From Lepidurus packardi (Eukaryota; Arthropoda; Branchiopoda; Notostraca; Triopsidae), in NCBI GenBank assembly GCA_023053545.1, contig JAKZAN010000001.1, forward strand, positions 1,694,565 through 1,758,564: a DNA stretch of 64,000 bases. Reading direction: 5' to 3'. Both the position numbers and the translations under genes were made by a program. The notes under the pieces are model-generated. The model had not been told where the DNA came from. It searched no databases and worked only from the letters and a program-made list of their open reading frames with translations. Positions 25,340-37,471 of this stretch are shown here, piece by piece. Numbering within the stretch: position 1 is the stretch's first letter; each line of letters opens with the position of its first letter.

Positions 25340-25640
25340 ATGGCGAGAGGAGTCTTGCCCCGGTGGCGGAGGGACGCTTCTCGAGCTGGCTTGGCGACCG
25401 CGGCAGCGCGCGGGTTTCCGCGAGTTTGGGGTGTATGGGTCGGGGCACGTCCCACGGAATTTTCGTCCCAGAAGCCCAGGAGGAGGCGCGTGGGGGAGTT
25501 CTCGGGGGTGGGACGGGTGAAAAGACGCCAACGAGGGAGTTTACAAGAGGAGAGCTGGGTTTGGATCTCGTAGCGGCACAGACTCTCTTTATACTCCGGT
25601 ATGGCGAGGGGCACCGTTGCTGCCGAGAAAGGGGCGTGGG
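25340..25640. other. GC- and CpG-rich block upstream of abd-A
   Basis: About 0.8-1.1 kb upstream of the abd-A start codon, base composition is clearly richer in G+C and CpG than the surrounding AT-leaning DNA (for example GCGACCGCGGCAGCGCGCGG near 25393). It gives overlapping open frames on both strands, the expected by-product of few stop codons, and none resembles a known protein. It may mark a promoter or a first non-coding exon. Confidence 0.5.
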
Positions 25641-28600
25641 GATATCAATGATAATGCAAAGGTACCAAAACGAGTACTTGTTTTTCAAAAATTCGGAAGG
25701 TTTTTAAAAATATTTGCCTCGCTGACAGGGTACGTTTTTCGGCCGATCGTTCTGCTCACAAATGTAAAAAGCAGCCAAATCAGGCTGACGACAGGGTAAA
25801 AAAGCACCACAGCAGCCCTGCCACGACAGTCGGAGCATGGAGCTCCAACTGCGTCCGGTCTATACTCACGCGTGCTTGGCAATGTTTGCTACAAGCTGCA
25901 CAATGCCCTTTCTGGCCCAGCCGAATAACGCAAAGGGGGCAATGGCAGAATAGCTCCTGGCCTTTTCTCTTTTTTCTCTTCTTTAAAAACAGTGTCGTAT
26001 AGAGCTCCTACTCGGTTAGCGGATATGCACGTTGCGTTATGCTACACTCGGTTTCTTGAGTTGCCTCGCACTCTCGCGGTCTGCAACTCGAGCGCAGCGT
26101 GCTCTGGCGGGTGCTATTCACCGCTCGAGTCGCTCTTTTTTGTTTTGGCGCGAGAGGGTTTCGTGACACGGGATCAGTAATGGGGATCCGCGGGTTCTAG
26201 TGGGGGGGGTTTGGAAGCCCAGTCGGGATGGGGAGGGGGGGTTCCCTTACGACTGTGACTCCATCTCCACTTGTAAATAACCAGGTCCAATCGCCGGACA
26301 GGTGTCAGCGTGCCACCAATCCTGGACTCGACTACGGAGTTCCCCGAGACAAACGGTTTGCGATGATGGTGCCAACAGCGCAGCTGCAGAGCCTCGCAAG
26401 AGGTTAGGACCAGGTTCCGCGGGGTGTACCGTATAATTTCTTCCCCCCCTTCGCTCTCTCGCTCGCTACGGCGTCACCAAAACCGCCTTGCCGGCAGCTA
26501 GTTTGTACTTGCACCGCAGGGCGTTAGGCTGGTGGGGCCAACAGAAGAGAGGGGAAAAAGGTCCGGTCCACACAGGGGTTGCGACCAGGTTTTTGCAGAC
26601 GTATACTCTCGTACTACTACTAAAACACCACCTTGACTGCCATCTAGCGAACTACTGCCTGGGCTCAAGGCAAGGGAGCTTTCTATGGCCTATGCCTACC
26701 AAGCGTCGTATTAGTCTTTTATTATTAGCGTTTTTGGCTTTGGATAATGAGGATTAAATCAGCACGGCTGGGAGAGTAGAGGATGTCGACTTTTGATTGG
26801 AATGCACAGTAAGAAAAGTTGCAAATTCGCGGCAAGGTCGTGACGGAAATTTTTCAACAAAACACCTTTGGAACATGTAGCTTGAAAAACGAGGTTGAGG
26901 AAGACCCATAAACTATGGACAAGGGAGTTTTTTGGCTGGCTGGTAATTGTGTACTGTTGTTTCTCCCCACAATGAGAGCAGTAATCATAAAGAGTGTTGT
27001 TCGGGAAGATACACACACAATAAAGCAAGCAAGACGTTGCTGGTAAGTACGCGGAGGATCAGAAGGAGCACATATGAGGATGACGAGGGCTGCAATCGTC
27101 TGTCAGACGGCACATACATCACGTTGCGAAGCCCCTGCGGCTGGTATAATTACACTCTTTGGCATGCACGCTGGCAGACTTCTTTTTCTTAACTACTGCC
27201 GAAGCGTCCAAGCAAGAAGAAATTGTCTAAAACCCTGACCATGTCTTCGCTTCCCAAGCAAATGAAAGTGACCGAATGTGTCTTGACAGGTAACTCGTAA
27301 TCGAGTTTCCCAAGATGGGCTTTTCTGTTTTCGTTTTCCTTTTTCGCATCAATCCTCACGGTAACTTTTCTGGGGTTTTTTTTGCAAAATGCTTCACGTT
27401 TCTCCCGTTAATTGGCACGTACGATATTTGAATTTGCTGGCTCCAAGATTGGAAACGTTCTACCAACACAAACTTGTAATAAACTTGGGACTCTGGGAGG
27501 TTTTTGCACCATACACTTTGTTTTTGGCCCAAAGAGCGGAGAAGGGAGAAAAAGCTAAACGATTTCTCGTAAACGGAAAGGAGTGAGAAGGGCCAGAGCT
27601 TGGGGTGTGTTTTTTAGTTTTGCTTGTTGTTTGAGGATTCAAGTGCGGTAGCAACTTTGATTATTTAGCCCTTTTGACTCCTGGCATTGCACGCAAATCC
27701 CCGTGCCGGCTGCCCTGGGGTCCCCGCGCGGACTTTTTGGCCGCGTTTGGCGTGTGTTCGCTGGCTGCGCGGGCGCAAAAAACCTCTTCGCCAATTTCTG
27801 CAGTTGTCTTCCCTTTTCTTTCGGTTACACCACGGAGCAAAATGGGGGGTGCTAAAGACCTGAGCCAAGTCGAACTTGGAGGTCCAAGACAGTTAATCAC
27901 TCTCTCCACGACTGGGTTATTGGTTTAGGATAGTAGTTAACCAAAAATCCGGTCATAAAAGGGCGCTTTGAAGGGACATTGGCGCATAACATGGATCACT
28001 TACTAAACGACAAGCACTTGAAACAGTTTTACGTCCTTTTACCAGCAAAAAGGGACCAGCGAATCTGTCAAGGTGGGTGAAAAACGGGAAAACGGGAGGA
28101 ACGTCCGTCCCACAGATTTTGGCGTATCCAACTTGGATGCAAATTGACCCACCATCCTTCACTTGTTCATTTAATCATTGGTTTGGCTGACTCGATGTTG
28201 GTTTAAAGGCGCCCTTTTCAGCTTCAGCAAGACAGGGGTGAGGTAGGGTGGAAGTTTTTTTCTTCTCCTCCTCTTCTGTTCTTTTTTGGCTGATTAAAGT
28301 TGTGACTGGGCAAAGTTGGCAGCGCAGCTTCCCCAGAGATGCTCCCAAAAGCTCTCGGAATGAGGATGGCAATCTCTAAGCTCGAGTTTTGTGTTAACTA
28401 AACGCCAACTTATATATCCTCTCTATACTCTTGAAAAGTCTGCAGACTGGCCCAGCCTCCCTAGCACAGGGCGAATCGTAATAAAACAGAAAAGAAAATG
28501 GGAATGTTTTTCGCCCGTCTTTGCTCCAGGAAACAAAAGCACACTCGAGTTTTCGGATCAATGTGGATCCTCGTGGCGTGGATCAGAAAACAACACGATC

Positions 28601-30766
28601 TCCACTGAAGTTTGTTTGTGTTTCTTCTTCTTAAGCAAAACGAAAGGTCAACACGACAAAAAAGTACTCGCTCAAGTCCATCCAGCGCCGCGGCACAAGC
28701 GGGACTATGATTAATGTTGGGTGGCCACGAATTACTATTGAAGATGGAGAGTCGGGGGCCCGAGCCTTTGCAATGAGGGAAGCCAAGAAGCTCAAATATG
28801 CGTGGTTTTCACTGCAATGCAAGTCGGCGTGAAACTAGAAAAAGGGGCAGGCAAAAATGGCCGCCACCTATAGACAGCTGCTGCCGGACAGCAACTGCTC
28901 ACGTTGGACGCCATGCAACAGCAAGACGTATGTGTGTGCGATGGTGGAAGCCAACCAAGCGAAATGCTTTATCATGGAATCCGCATTAAGAAAAACGCCA
29001 AAATGAAAGCTAAAGCTCACACCCAAAGAAAAGAACAACTAGTCTGCTATCGCCTCCAGACACGGAGAACTCGGAAAATAAAAACAGAGCTGCCTGGCAA
29101 CAAAAGGGCTTTTGTCCCAACAATGAAACCTCAAAGCTGCATAGGGAAACAGCAATGACGACTTTACATCCTTAGTAGCGTTTTAAAATCTTACGCTCCT
29201 AGACTAGACTAGACGGCTTTTGCTAAAGGAGGCTGTGTTTATTCAGATCATAGTTGAAACTGATTTAATAATGCCACTTGGAACGAACAGATTAGGGAGA
29301 GGCAGGTCAGGTTAACCTTTTCGTAGAGATGGGTGGCTTTATCGTAGGAACTAAAAAACCTCTGCCAAATGAGGTAATTCCTGAGGAGGAGATGATGCTT
29401 TGCTCGTAAGTTAATTGCAGAGTCCATTAGCCAATTTGCGTAACTAAGTAGCCAATCCACCCAGCTGCCAGTTTAAGCCATCACCTGCTTGTACGGATGT
29501 TCAGGAATAATAAACTCATACCGACTCTAGTCACAAACCAAATGACATAATTTAAACGTGATTTTACAGCCAGATTTCCCCATCCCTAGTCATATTCCGC
29601 CCGACTGGGATTATTGTTGCTCGAGTACCATAACCATAATGCAAGATCAGGTTATATCAGGTATAAGCGACCTGCCGCGAATCCCGACATGACAGTAGCT
29701 TTTCCGTACATAAGTGCTACATAAAAAAACAAACCCAAAGAGTCCAAGTTGGCCCCTTTAAGAAAAGGACAGGTCCCTATCCTTTAATTTGTACTTCAGC
29801 AGCCCATTTCGAGGGTTATGACTGTCATAGGGATAACCCCAACCAAGCTCGGACGGGGCAACTTTGTCTCACTTAAGTTGTGTTCCAATAGACCATTTCC
29901 ACCCTTGAATGCAACGCGTTCTTTATTACGCCCAAAACTCAGTATACTCCCTCAACAGGTAAATTTGTTGCGTCTTTTAAACGCGTGTATGTCTTTTGAC
30001 TGCGAGTTTTTACCACCTGGGTGAAACGTTTCAGAACCAGACTCGAAATCTGGGCTAGTTCCATCCTTAAGTTATGTTCCTGTTTCCCCCCCACACCAGA
30101 TATTACTGTATAAGCTTTCTAGCTTAAGGATTATGCCATTTCCGATCCCACACAACGCAATTCTCTACCGCATGTGCGGGAAGCCGAGCAGTAGATTACA
30201 ATTCAGACCCGGTCTTCCAATACGACCATAATAAATGATACTGGGGGAAACACACCAAGCTCTACAGTTGCTGTTTGTTGGTTTGCTTGATTAGCATTTC
30301 ATTATCCCTAACGATTTTCTCCCTGGCTGGTTGCGAAAACTTGCGTTCCAGAACGATGGACCGTCATAAAAAGCCATTCAAAATGGCTGCCTTTTTTTAG
30401 GGCTTAGGCCTCTAACCAATAAAATAGCTTTCTGTTCGGTTCAATTATACCCTAGGCCTATCTAGCCAGTCAGGCAACGAGCTTACGACCCTTCGGCCTT
30501 GTTACGCATATAAGCCTAGCCAGAAACCTTCCCCCCGAGCCTATTTCTCTGTTAACAACTCCGCCCCGTTATGGCATATTTATGGCTTGCGCCCGTTTTT
30601 TTTTTGCTGGGAAAGAGGAGAAGTCTGTAATTCCCAGACTCCAAATTCTACCTTGTCGTAATATTTTTCACTTCAAACGTGACAACGTAAGGCTGGAATT
30701 AGATGTCGAGAAACCAGTAAAGAGAGATACGGAATAGGTTCTCCCCATTTCTGCTCCAGCGTATAA

Positions 30767-30791
30767 ACATCCCCCTTCGTGCGGGGGATGT
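30767..30791. repeat. 9-bp-stem hairpin
   Basis: ACATCCCCC (30767-30775) pairs with GGGGGATGT (30783-30791) around a 7-base loop. It is too short for a microRNA precursor. Confidence 0.6.
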
Positions 30792-31052
30792 GTCACATGC
30801 TGTTGTTGAAACCTAGTTTGGCTCTCTTGGCGAACCTGTTCCACTAATCGACTCCAATACGTCTGATAGTTCCCGGAATATCCTTAATCATCTTTCTTTT
30901 TTGGCTACTAACGCATTGGCAAGTCCGCGTGCGGTGCAAAAGCTTCCAATATGAGTCCATTACTTATTGGCGAAAAGGAGCGGAGTGTGTGCTTGGCATC
31001 GAAATATTAAGCGAGGTCACACACGTCTCTTAATTGATACGTGCTCGTTTGC

Positions 31053-31075
31053 AAAAAAAAAAAAAAAAAAAAAAA
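31053..31075. repeat. Poly(A) tract, 23 bases
   Basis: Uninterrupted A run on the plus strand. I found no retroposon body attached to it. Confidence 0.85.
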
Positions 31076-34000
31076 TGCACCCAGCCACGTCAAATTACTC
31101 GGATCGGCGCGGATAACGAGAAACAGAGAGTCGCAAAAAGTAACGGAAAAAAGGTTCCTGTGTTCGCATTAATGAGACATTGCCGACATTTCCCCTCTCT
31201 TTTTAGCCCCCCCCGACGCTCTAATATGAGTAACAGGGCCATAAAAGTTTCTCACGAAATGAGACAAAAGCCCCTTCACCAGGCCTCCACGGAACGAGAA
31301 ACCAACCCAAAAAGAAACTACCAAAGCTCCCGAAACTATCGCTCCGCTGCAGCTTCTTCTAACTCTTTGAACCGTTGCAAAGAGTCAGCGCTGTTTGCTC
31401 TATTATTTGGAATAGAGGGTGAAAGATGCGGTATCATCCTGTTGAGTCGTGGACGAACATATTTATATCTTGGGGAAGAAACAAAAAAGGTAGTGGGAGG
31501 GACCCACATATATCGTAAGAACAAACAGAAAAAGAGCCTCATTGACATTCATAGCGGCGCCACGTTCTTAATATACTATTCGGGAGAGAGGCTAGGCATA
31601 AGAGACAATCTTCCGCTATCGCCTTTGCCTATTAACTCCATAAAGTTGCGTTTCGGAATCGGGAGGGCGAACAAGGAAAAAACCCATCGTAGCTAAACAA
31701 ATTCCCTCGAAGAAAACCGCCCGAATCGGAAAACACACACGTAAGAGCGAGAGAGACAGGACGAAATATGCCATACCTGTGTAGATCTGTCAATGCAGAG
31801 CTAACGCTCTAAAAGTAACATGGACAAGAGAAGCACACACACGCCCACACGACTTTTTGTCCAGGTTGTTCTTGCTCGGTCTTTATCGATCTCGGCCAGG
31901 CAATACATTTGCGAAGAACCACAAAACCCAGGGACTTAAATCACCGAGTTTCAATCACCAGGAGAAAAAGGTATCTTACTCTTTTTTCTCCTATTTCTAG
32001 ACAGGACACTAACACGAAATACTTGTTTTTAACGCCTGATGAGATTCTTCTGTCTTGGTGATGGGGGAGGACCGGCCGGAGATGGAATCGGACCAAGAAA
32101 CTGAACAATTTAGCACTGCCTCGAGAGTTGCACCCATTTACGAAGATGCCAGCTGGTAAATACAAACCAGCAAGAACGGACTACGAGAGATGTCTATCGT
32201 GAGCGAAAATTTTTAGGCCTTTGAATGGGGGGGGGATCTCCAGACCCGGGGGACCAAAAAAAAAAAAAGAAGCAAAGGAGCTATATAGGTCTTTAGATAG
32301 TCGCCAGCTTTTTGTGAGCTGGCCAGATCTCGATTGCTTTGGGCCCAATAGGCAAAGCACGATTGTTATAACATTAACCCAAAGGAAAGTACGAGGACGG
32401 AGAAAGGAAGAGAGAGGGGATGGATAGAAGAGGGGCAGATAGAGGAGTTTGCATAGTTCACACAAGAGCTCCCAAAAAAGGGAGGGGTAAAAAGGAACGG
32501 GCCTGAAATATTTCTTCCCAGAAAACTTCCGTTACGGCGTTACCAGGACAATGAATCGGGAGTGATATACTGTGGTCCAGGGGGTGAGAAACACCCTTAT
32601 GCCTCACTGTAATAGGTTGCCAGTAAACTCCCACAAGAGCCATGTGTGTACTTGTACTGACCCCTATCATGGTTCACGTAATGCTCCGAAAGTATTCCAG
32701 GTCCAGTCCGCAACCCCACGATGAGGCAACGAGTACCCTACACATGGGGTCCAATACTATGCAGAAAGTAATAGACATACATGTTGTCGGGGAATTTGCA
32801 TAACATATTAGACCAAGACGAATGGCGTGCCCATAAGACGAAGAAAGAAAGAAAAGGAGAAAAAGTCTGACAAATGCGCTACGGATACCAAAATCGACCA
32901 TTGCCAGCAGAGCAGTTCCCCCCAAACTTTTACAACCCGCCAGCCTTGTTTTACGACCCTGAAACCTCGGCCTTCGCTAAAAGAGGCGCCCTAAACAACA
33001 ATATACCTCGTTTTTTTCTGATAGGTTCGAGCCTATAGGGCTAGCCAACTAGATTTTTTTAAAGGCCTTTGCGATTATATTACCCCTTTTTTTCACTTTT
33101 CTTGTTCTGGCGACACCAAAAAAAAAAGGGTTAGGAACTTTGGGGGGGAGAAGGTCCTGCTGGAAAAAAGGCCATCCAGGGACTCGTCTTCTAGCCTACA
33201 GTGTCGGCATATCAAGGAGAGGTCTTTAGCTTCTCCACCTTTCAATCTTCCCAAAGTGTAATATACTTTGACAGGTTTTTAACCCCTTGCTTGGGCTTTG
33301 GGAGCAAGCATTTTTATAGCTCTGTACAGGAAATTCGGCCGACAACGTGCTCGCACGTAATGTAGATATGTTCGATTCGTTCCTTTGCTTGGGCCGCCAA
33401 CGGGAGAAGAGCTATTGATTCGGGCCCTTCCCCCGGCCAGGAACGCATCAGACGCACGTACATACTACCCATCCAGGCTGCCGGTGAAAAAAAAAAAAGG
33501 TTCTTGCATACTACCCCAAATTTAACCCAACCAGGCAGTATTGTTGCACAGGAAAAGCCCTTTATCTATCTCTTCGTCCCCAGCCTCGTTCGCTTTAGAG
33601 GAAGAAACGGGGGGGAAGGAAAACCTAGCGATCTATTTTGCTTATCGAAGCTCCAAGACTCTTCAATTCCCATAAGATATGCCAAGTCCGTCCGCGTAAG
33701 CGGAAGGCTTCCTTACTGGATCCGAAGATTTGCACACGGAAGCCGAGAGTGAGAATCTATCAGGCTTTAAATTGGACGAGGGAGGGTGGTTTTGCGGGAG
33801 ACGGGAAGAAAACGAGAAACAAAAGCATAGAAACTCTCTTATCTCTCCCCCTTTTTCTTAAACTACAACACAAAACGATATTCCAAAAGTGGGAAAGCTT
33901 CTTTGATTGAAAATTTGGCGAAGGAAATGAAAACGCGCTACAAAAGTGACGTAGCAAACACCCCAGTTAACTTCAAGTCATGCCGGTGTATTTATCCATA

Positions 34001-37000
34001 TCCATCCATATTACATTCACACAAGCCTCCCGCAACTTTGACGTTGGAAACATCCCAGGTTTACCGAGACACTGACAGTCTGGTTCATATTAGTCTTCGG
34101 CGAAAGGGAATTAGACTTTTTTTTCCAGCACGCGGAGAAACACAAGATGTTGATGTTGCTTTGGTGGGAGCTTTTTCCTCTAATAAGCTTTTGGGCTGGC
34201 TCTACGAAAAACACTGCTCCCACCCCTTGTCTGATGAAAACAAAGACTTTCAAGTTATATTGCTAAGGGTGCTAGATAAGTTCCTTGGCTTTTCGTGTCT
34301 GCGTTGGGGGCGAGTTTCGGTTTTACCCACCCACCAAGCCCCCAAAGTGGCAGAAATGAGGCTACACCAAAAGCTGTTGGGCATGCAGAGCATGTTGTCC
34401 AATTCCACCAGACTTTACTGCGACATTTGAAACACCGTCCGTGTTTTGCTTCATCAAAACATACGAGTGGCTGGGCTAGCTCTCATCGCCTCCCCCGAAA
34501 CCTTCTTCATGTATGTATATATACGGGGCCAGTCTCTGACTTTTTGGGGGGCTTGGACAGTAGCACCATAAATACCCTCACCTTCCCCCGGTTCTCTTGG
34601 TTAATCAAGGTGTAACCTGACGCTAGAGCGCGAGATTTATTAACGCCGGCCAATGGAAGCACCGTGGAAACTTGAGAACTATTGGCGATCACTTACGTGT
34701 AACTCGCAGTAAAAAGAGCAGCCATTTGACTCCATTTCTGCCTTATCCAAAACTACACACGACTTTTATTCCACAAGCCTCCTTGGCGTAGTTGTACGAG
34801 GCTCTAAAAGCATCACATTTGATTCCACTCCACTCTGCCCAAGACTTGTCTGTTTTTCTTCTTTCGCCTTTGAAATCATTTTTACCTAATGCATTTCAGA
34901 GAGCTAATGGATTAAGAGGCTAGGGAGACTACCGATAAATTAAAGCCACTTGTGTTGAGCCAAACGTATTTTATTGAGGTGTGTTTGAGCTAAAGAACCC
35001 AAACAAAGTCGGCTATGCTGATCCTGTCACCCCCAAACAAGTTATGTTAAGCTCTCTCATGCAATTGTGTTACTGCGTCCAAACATATTGTACGTAAAAA
35101 CTAAGTGTATGAATGGTTTATGGATTGGCCTATACTACTATACCGAGGACACAGAGCCTCAACGACTATGCCATTATACCTTGGAAACTGCAAAGTCCTA
35201 TACGCTGCCAGGGCATGGACGGAATGGCATTATTGATCCGTTAGATACATACGTGTCTTGCCGTCACACACACATGCACCTACTACTACCACCACCCTTT
35301 TCTCCCTGACCTTAACTTGTCATATTACACCCCATATTAAGGACCGTTCTTTTCTTTCTGTTCTCTTAAAACGCAATTTAGTTGGGAGTTTAACGAGTTC
35401 GAATAGAGAAGTTGATTTCGCATGGGCAGAATGTTTAGCAGAATGAGATTGTTGCTACACACGCCAAGTTGGGGTAGAAATTCCCGAACGAAAAAGCTTG
35501 CAAGTACCGCTTGCAAGAATTTTTTCTTCTTTTTTTGGCCCAAGAGAAAATTTGTGGACGACAGGGAGCAAAAGTTTGGTACCTCCAAGTTTTCTCCTGC
35601 TGCTACACATACAGCTTGCTGTTTGTTGCTGGCTGGAAACGTATCTGACAAGTTTCCTTGGTCTCATTTCTTTTACTTTTAGCTTCTTTCACGCCAAGAA
35701 CGAGAAAAGGGAACGGAAAAAGTTGCCCCCGACAAGTTGGCTACCGGCTTCGCCAGCTGACACGCGACAGCAGGAATACCCCCAGAAAAGAGTTGCGAAA
35801 GGAACCGAACCCAAAAAAAGAAGATACAGCAGTCAAGCCTATTAAGTTCTATTCTCATATACGGGGATCCATACAAGACAATGGCTTAAAGATCTTTCTT
35901 TTCTTGTGAAGGGAGTCTAGAACAAATTGGAATTCTTTCAAGACAAGAAAAGTTGTGCTACGTTGCTATACAGGAACGGTGGGAACATTGTTTCGGAGGT
36001 TCCTCAATGCAATTCTTGTTAATTAGTCTCTCACATCGGCCACCGACATAGACGCCACGGTTTCCCGGTCACAGTTGTGGGTAAGTGGAAGTAGCAAAAC
36101 CAATTTGGGGGCTTCTGACTTTTCAGCAAACGAAAACGCAAAGCTCACTTGCATAAGAACGTAGTAACCAAGAAAAACGCTTGCTTGACTTTTTCCCATA
36201 CGCCAATTTTTCCCCTAGTCGCAGGTACTGCCGGGGCTTGTTATGAGTACGTACCCCCGGCCACCAAATTTAAAAGACGTTTAATTTCTTGGCGAATAAA
36301 CGCAGGACACGCATTGCTGGAGACGCTGACGGACAACTTCCTCTACCATGCGACACGCTCCACCGAAAAACGTGCTTTCCATAAAAAAAAAAAAAAGGTA
36401 AGCCATATAAAATCCAATTTTTATTAGCATAATTTCTTCGATTTCCCCTTTTAAACCCTTTACCAAATGAAAAAAAAGGATCAGGATTTAATGTAAGTTT
36501 CTTGAGGGGTTTTTCGTTCTCCGTCTAGGAGACCCAAGTTTAAAAAAGATGCCGGCTAGTGGGATATATAGCAGGAATAACTCCTGGCAGACCGTCACGT
36601 GGAGTAGAAAGATACGACGACGGCCAAGAAGGGTAAAAAAAAATGAAAAAAATGGACAGAAGTTGATGGGATTTTTTTTTTTTTGGTTCCGTTTGCTTTC
36701 TTTCCCTCCCCCCTTGTTCGTCTTAGGGGATGAAGGAGGCAACAACCCCCAACATACGCGCCCGGACTGAAAGTGCTACAATAAGAGTTCACAGCATGCT
36801 TCCGTGACATGTTCAAGTGTTTTCTATATGATATATCTGCATTCTGGTAGTACGGGATTTCGTTTTTCGTTAGTTTCGTAGCGAATTTTTGGGAATGGCG
36901 TCAACCATATAATTTTGTTTTTTTGTTTTTATGATAACCAACTTTTTTGAATGGTAAAGGTTTTCAAGAAATACACGCGAAATACTGGAAAGGGTGCAGG

Positions 37001-37451
37001 GAGGTAAAATCCTTCCTCCGCGATAAGGTAAGTGTGTGTGTACCGTTTTGACCTCAAAAGCATGTCTTTAAGGTGGAGGCCAAGTGGACCATTTTCTTCC
37101 ACGAAAAAAAGAGACCGCCCACCACTACTATTTGAATTTGATCTTTCCCCTGGCGAGTCTTGAGGATGCGTGACACACGAAGGGAGATGGGGGGCGTAGC
37201 TATAGAGTATATATTTACATATAGGGTAACTTGGAGAAAAAATAACTCCCGTTTAGCTCAGCTGTCGCTGCTATTGCTACGTGGCTGCCTCTGGCTGGAG
37301 TACTGTTTGCGTGCGGGACACATTCCGAAGGGGGGAAAAAACAACAACGTTACGTTACCAGCAGCTTTATTACTGGCAACACGGACGATGTGCCCGAAAA
37401 ATAGGAAAAATAAAATCAAAGAAAAATAGGAAACCCACTAATACACAGCAT

Positions 37452-37471
37452 CTTGCGCTCTAGAGCGCAAG
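37452..37471. repeat. Perfect 20-bp palindrome
   Basis: CTTGCGCTCTAGAGCGCAAG has dyad symmetry with no spacer. No function recognised. Confidence 0.85.

Noticed and set aside
25135-25707. 190-codon plus-strand open frame and overlapping minus-strand frames
   Set aside because: Explained by the GC-rich block upstream of abd-A, where stop codons are rare. No domains.
31053-31075. Poly(A) run as the tail of a retroposon
   Set aside because: No target-site duplications, Pol III promoter or element body seen upstream.
31034-31696. 220-codon plus-strand open frame
   Set aside because: Begins in a poly(A) tract (poly-Lys), has no domain or conserved motif, and Lys/Ser/Arg-rich random composition. 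There is no splice context supporting an exon.
33022-33040. tRNA-like B box (GGTTCGAGCC) with short stem
   Set aside because: No A box or acceptor stem at the right distance upstream. The small palindrome is likely chance.
33903-34430. 175-codon plus-strand open frame
   Set aside because: No recognisable domain, and it overlaps a minus-strand frame of similar quality.
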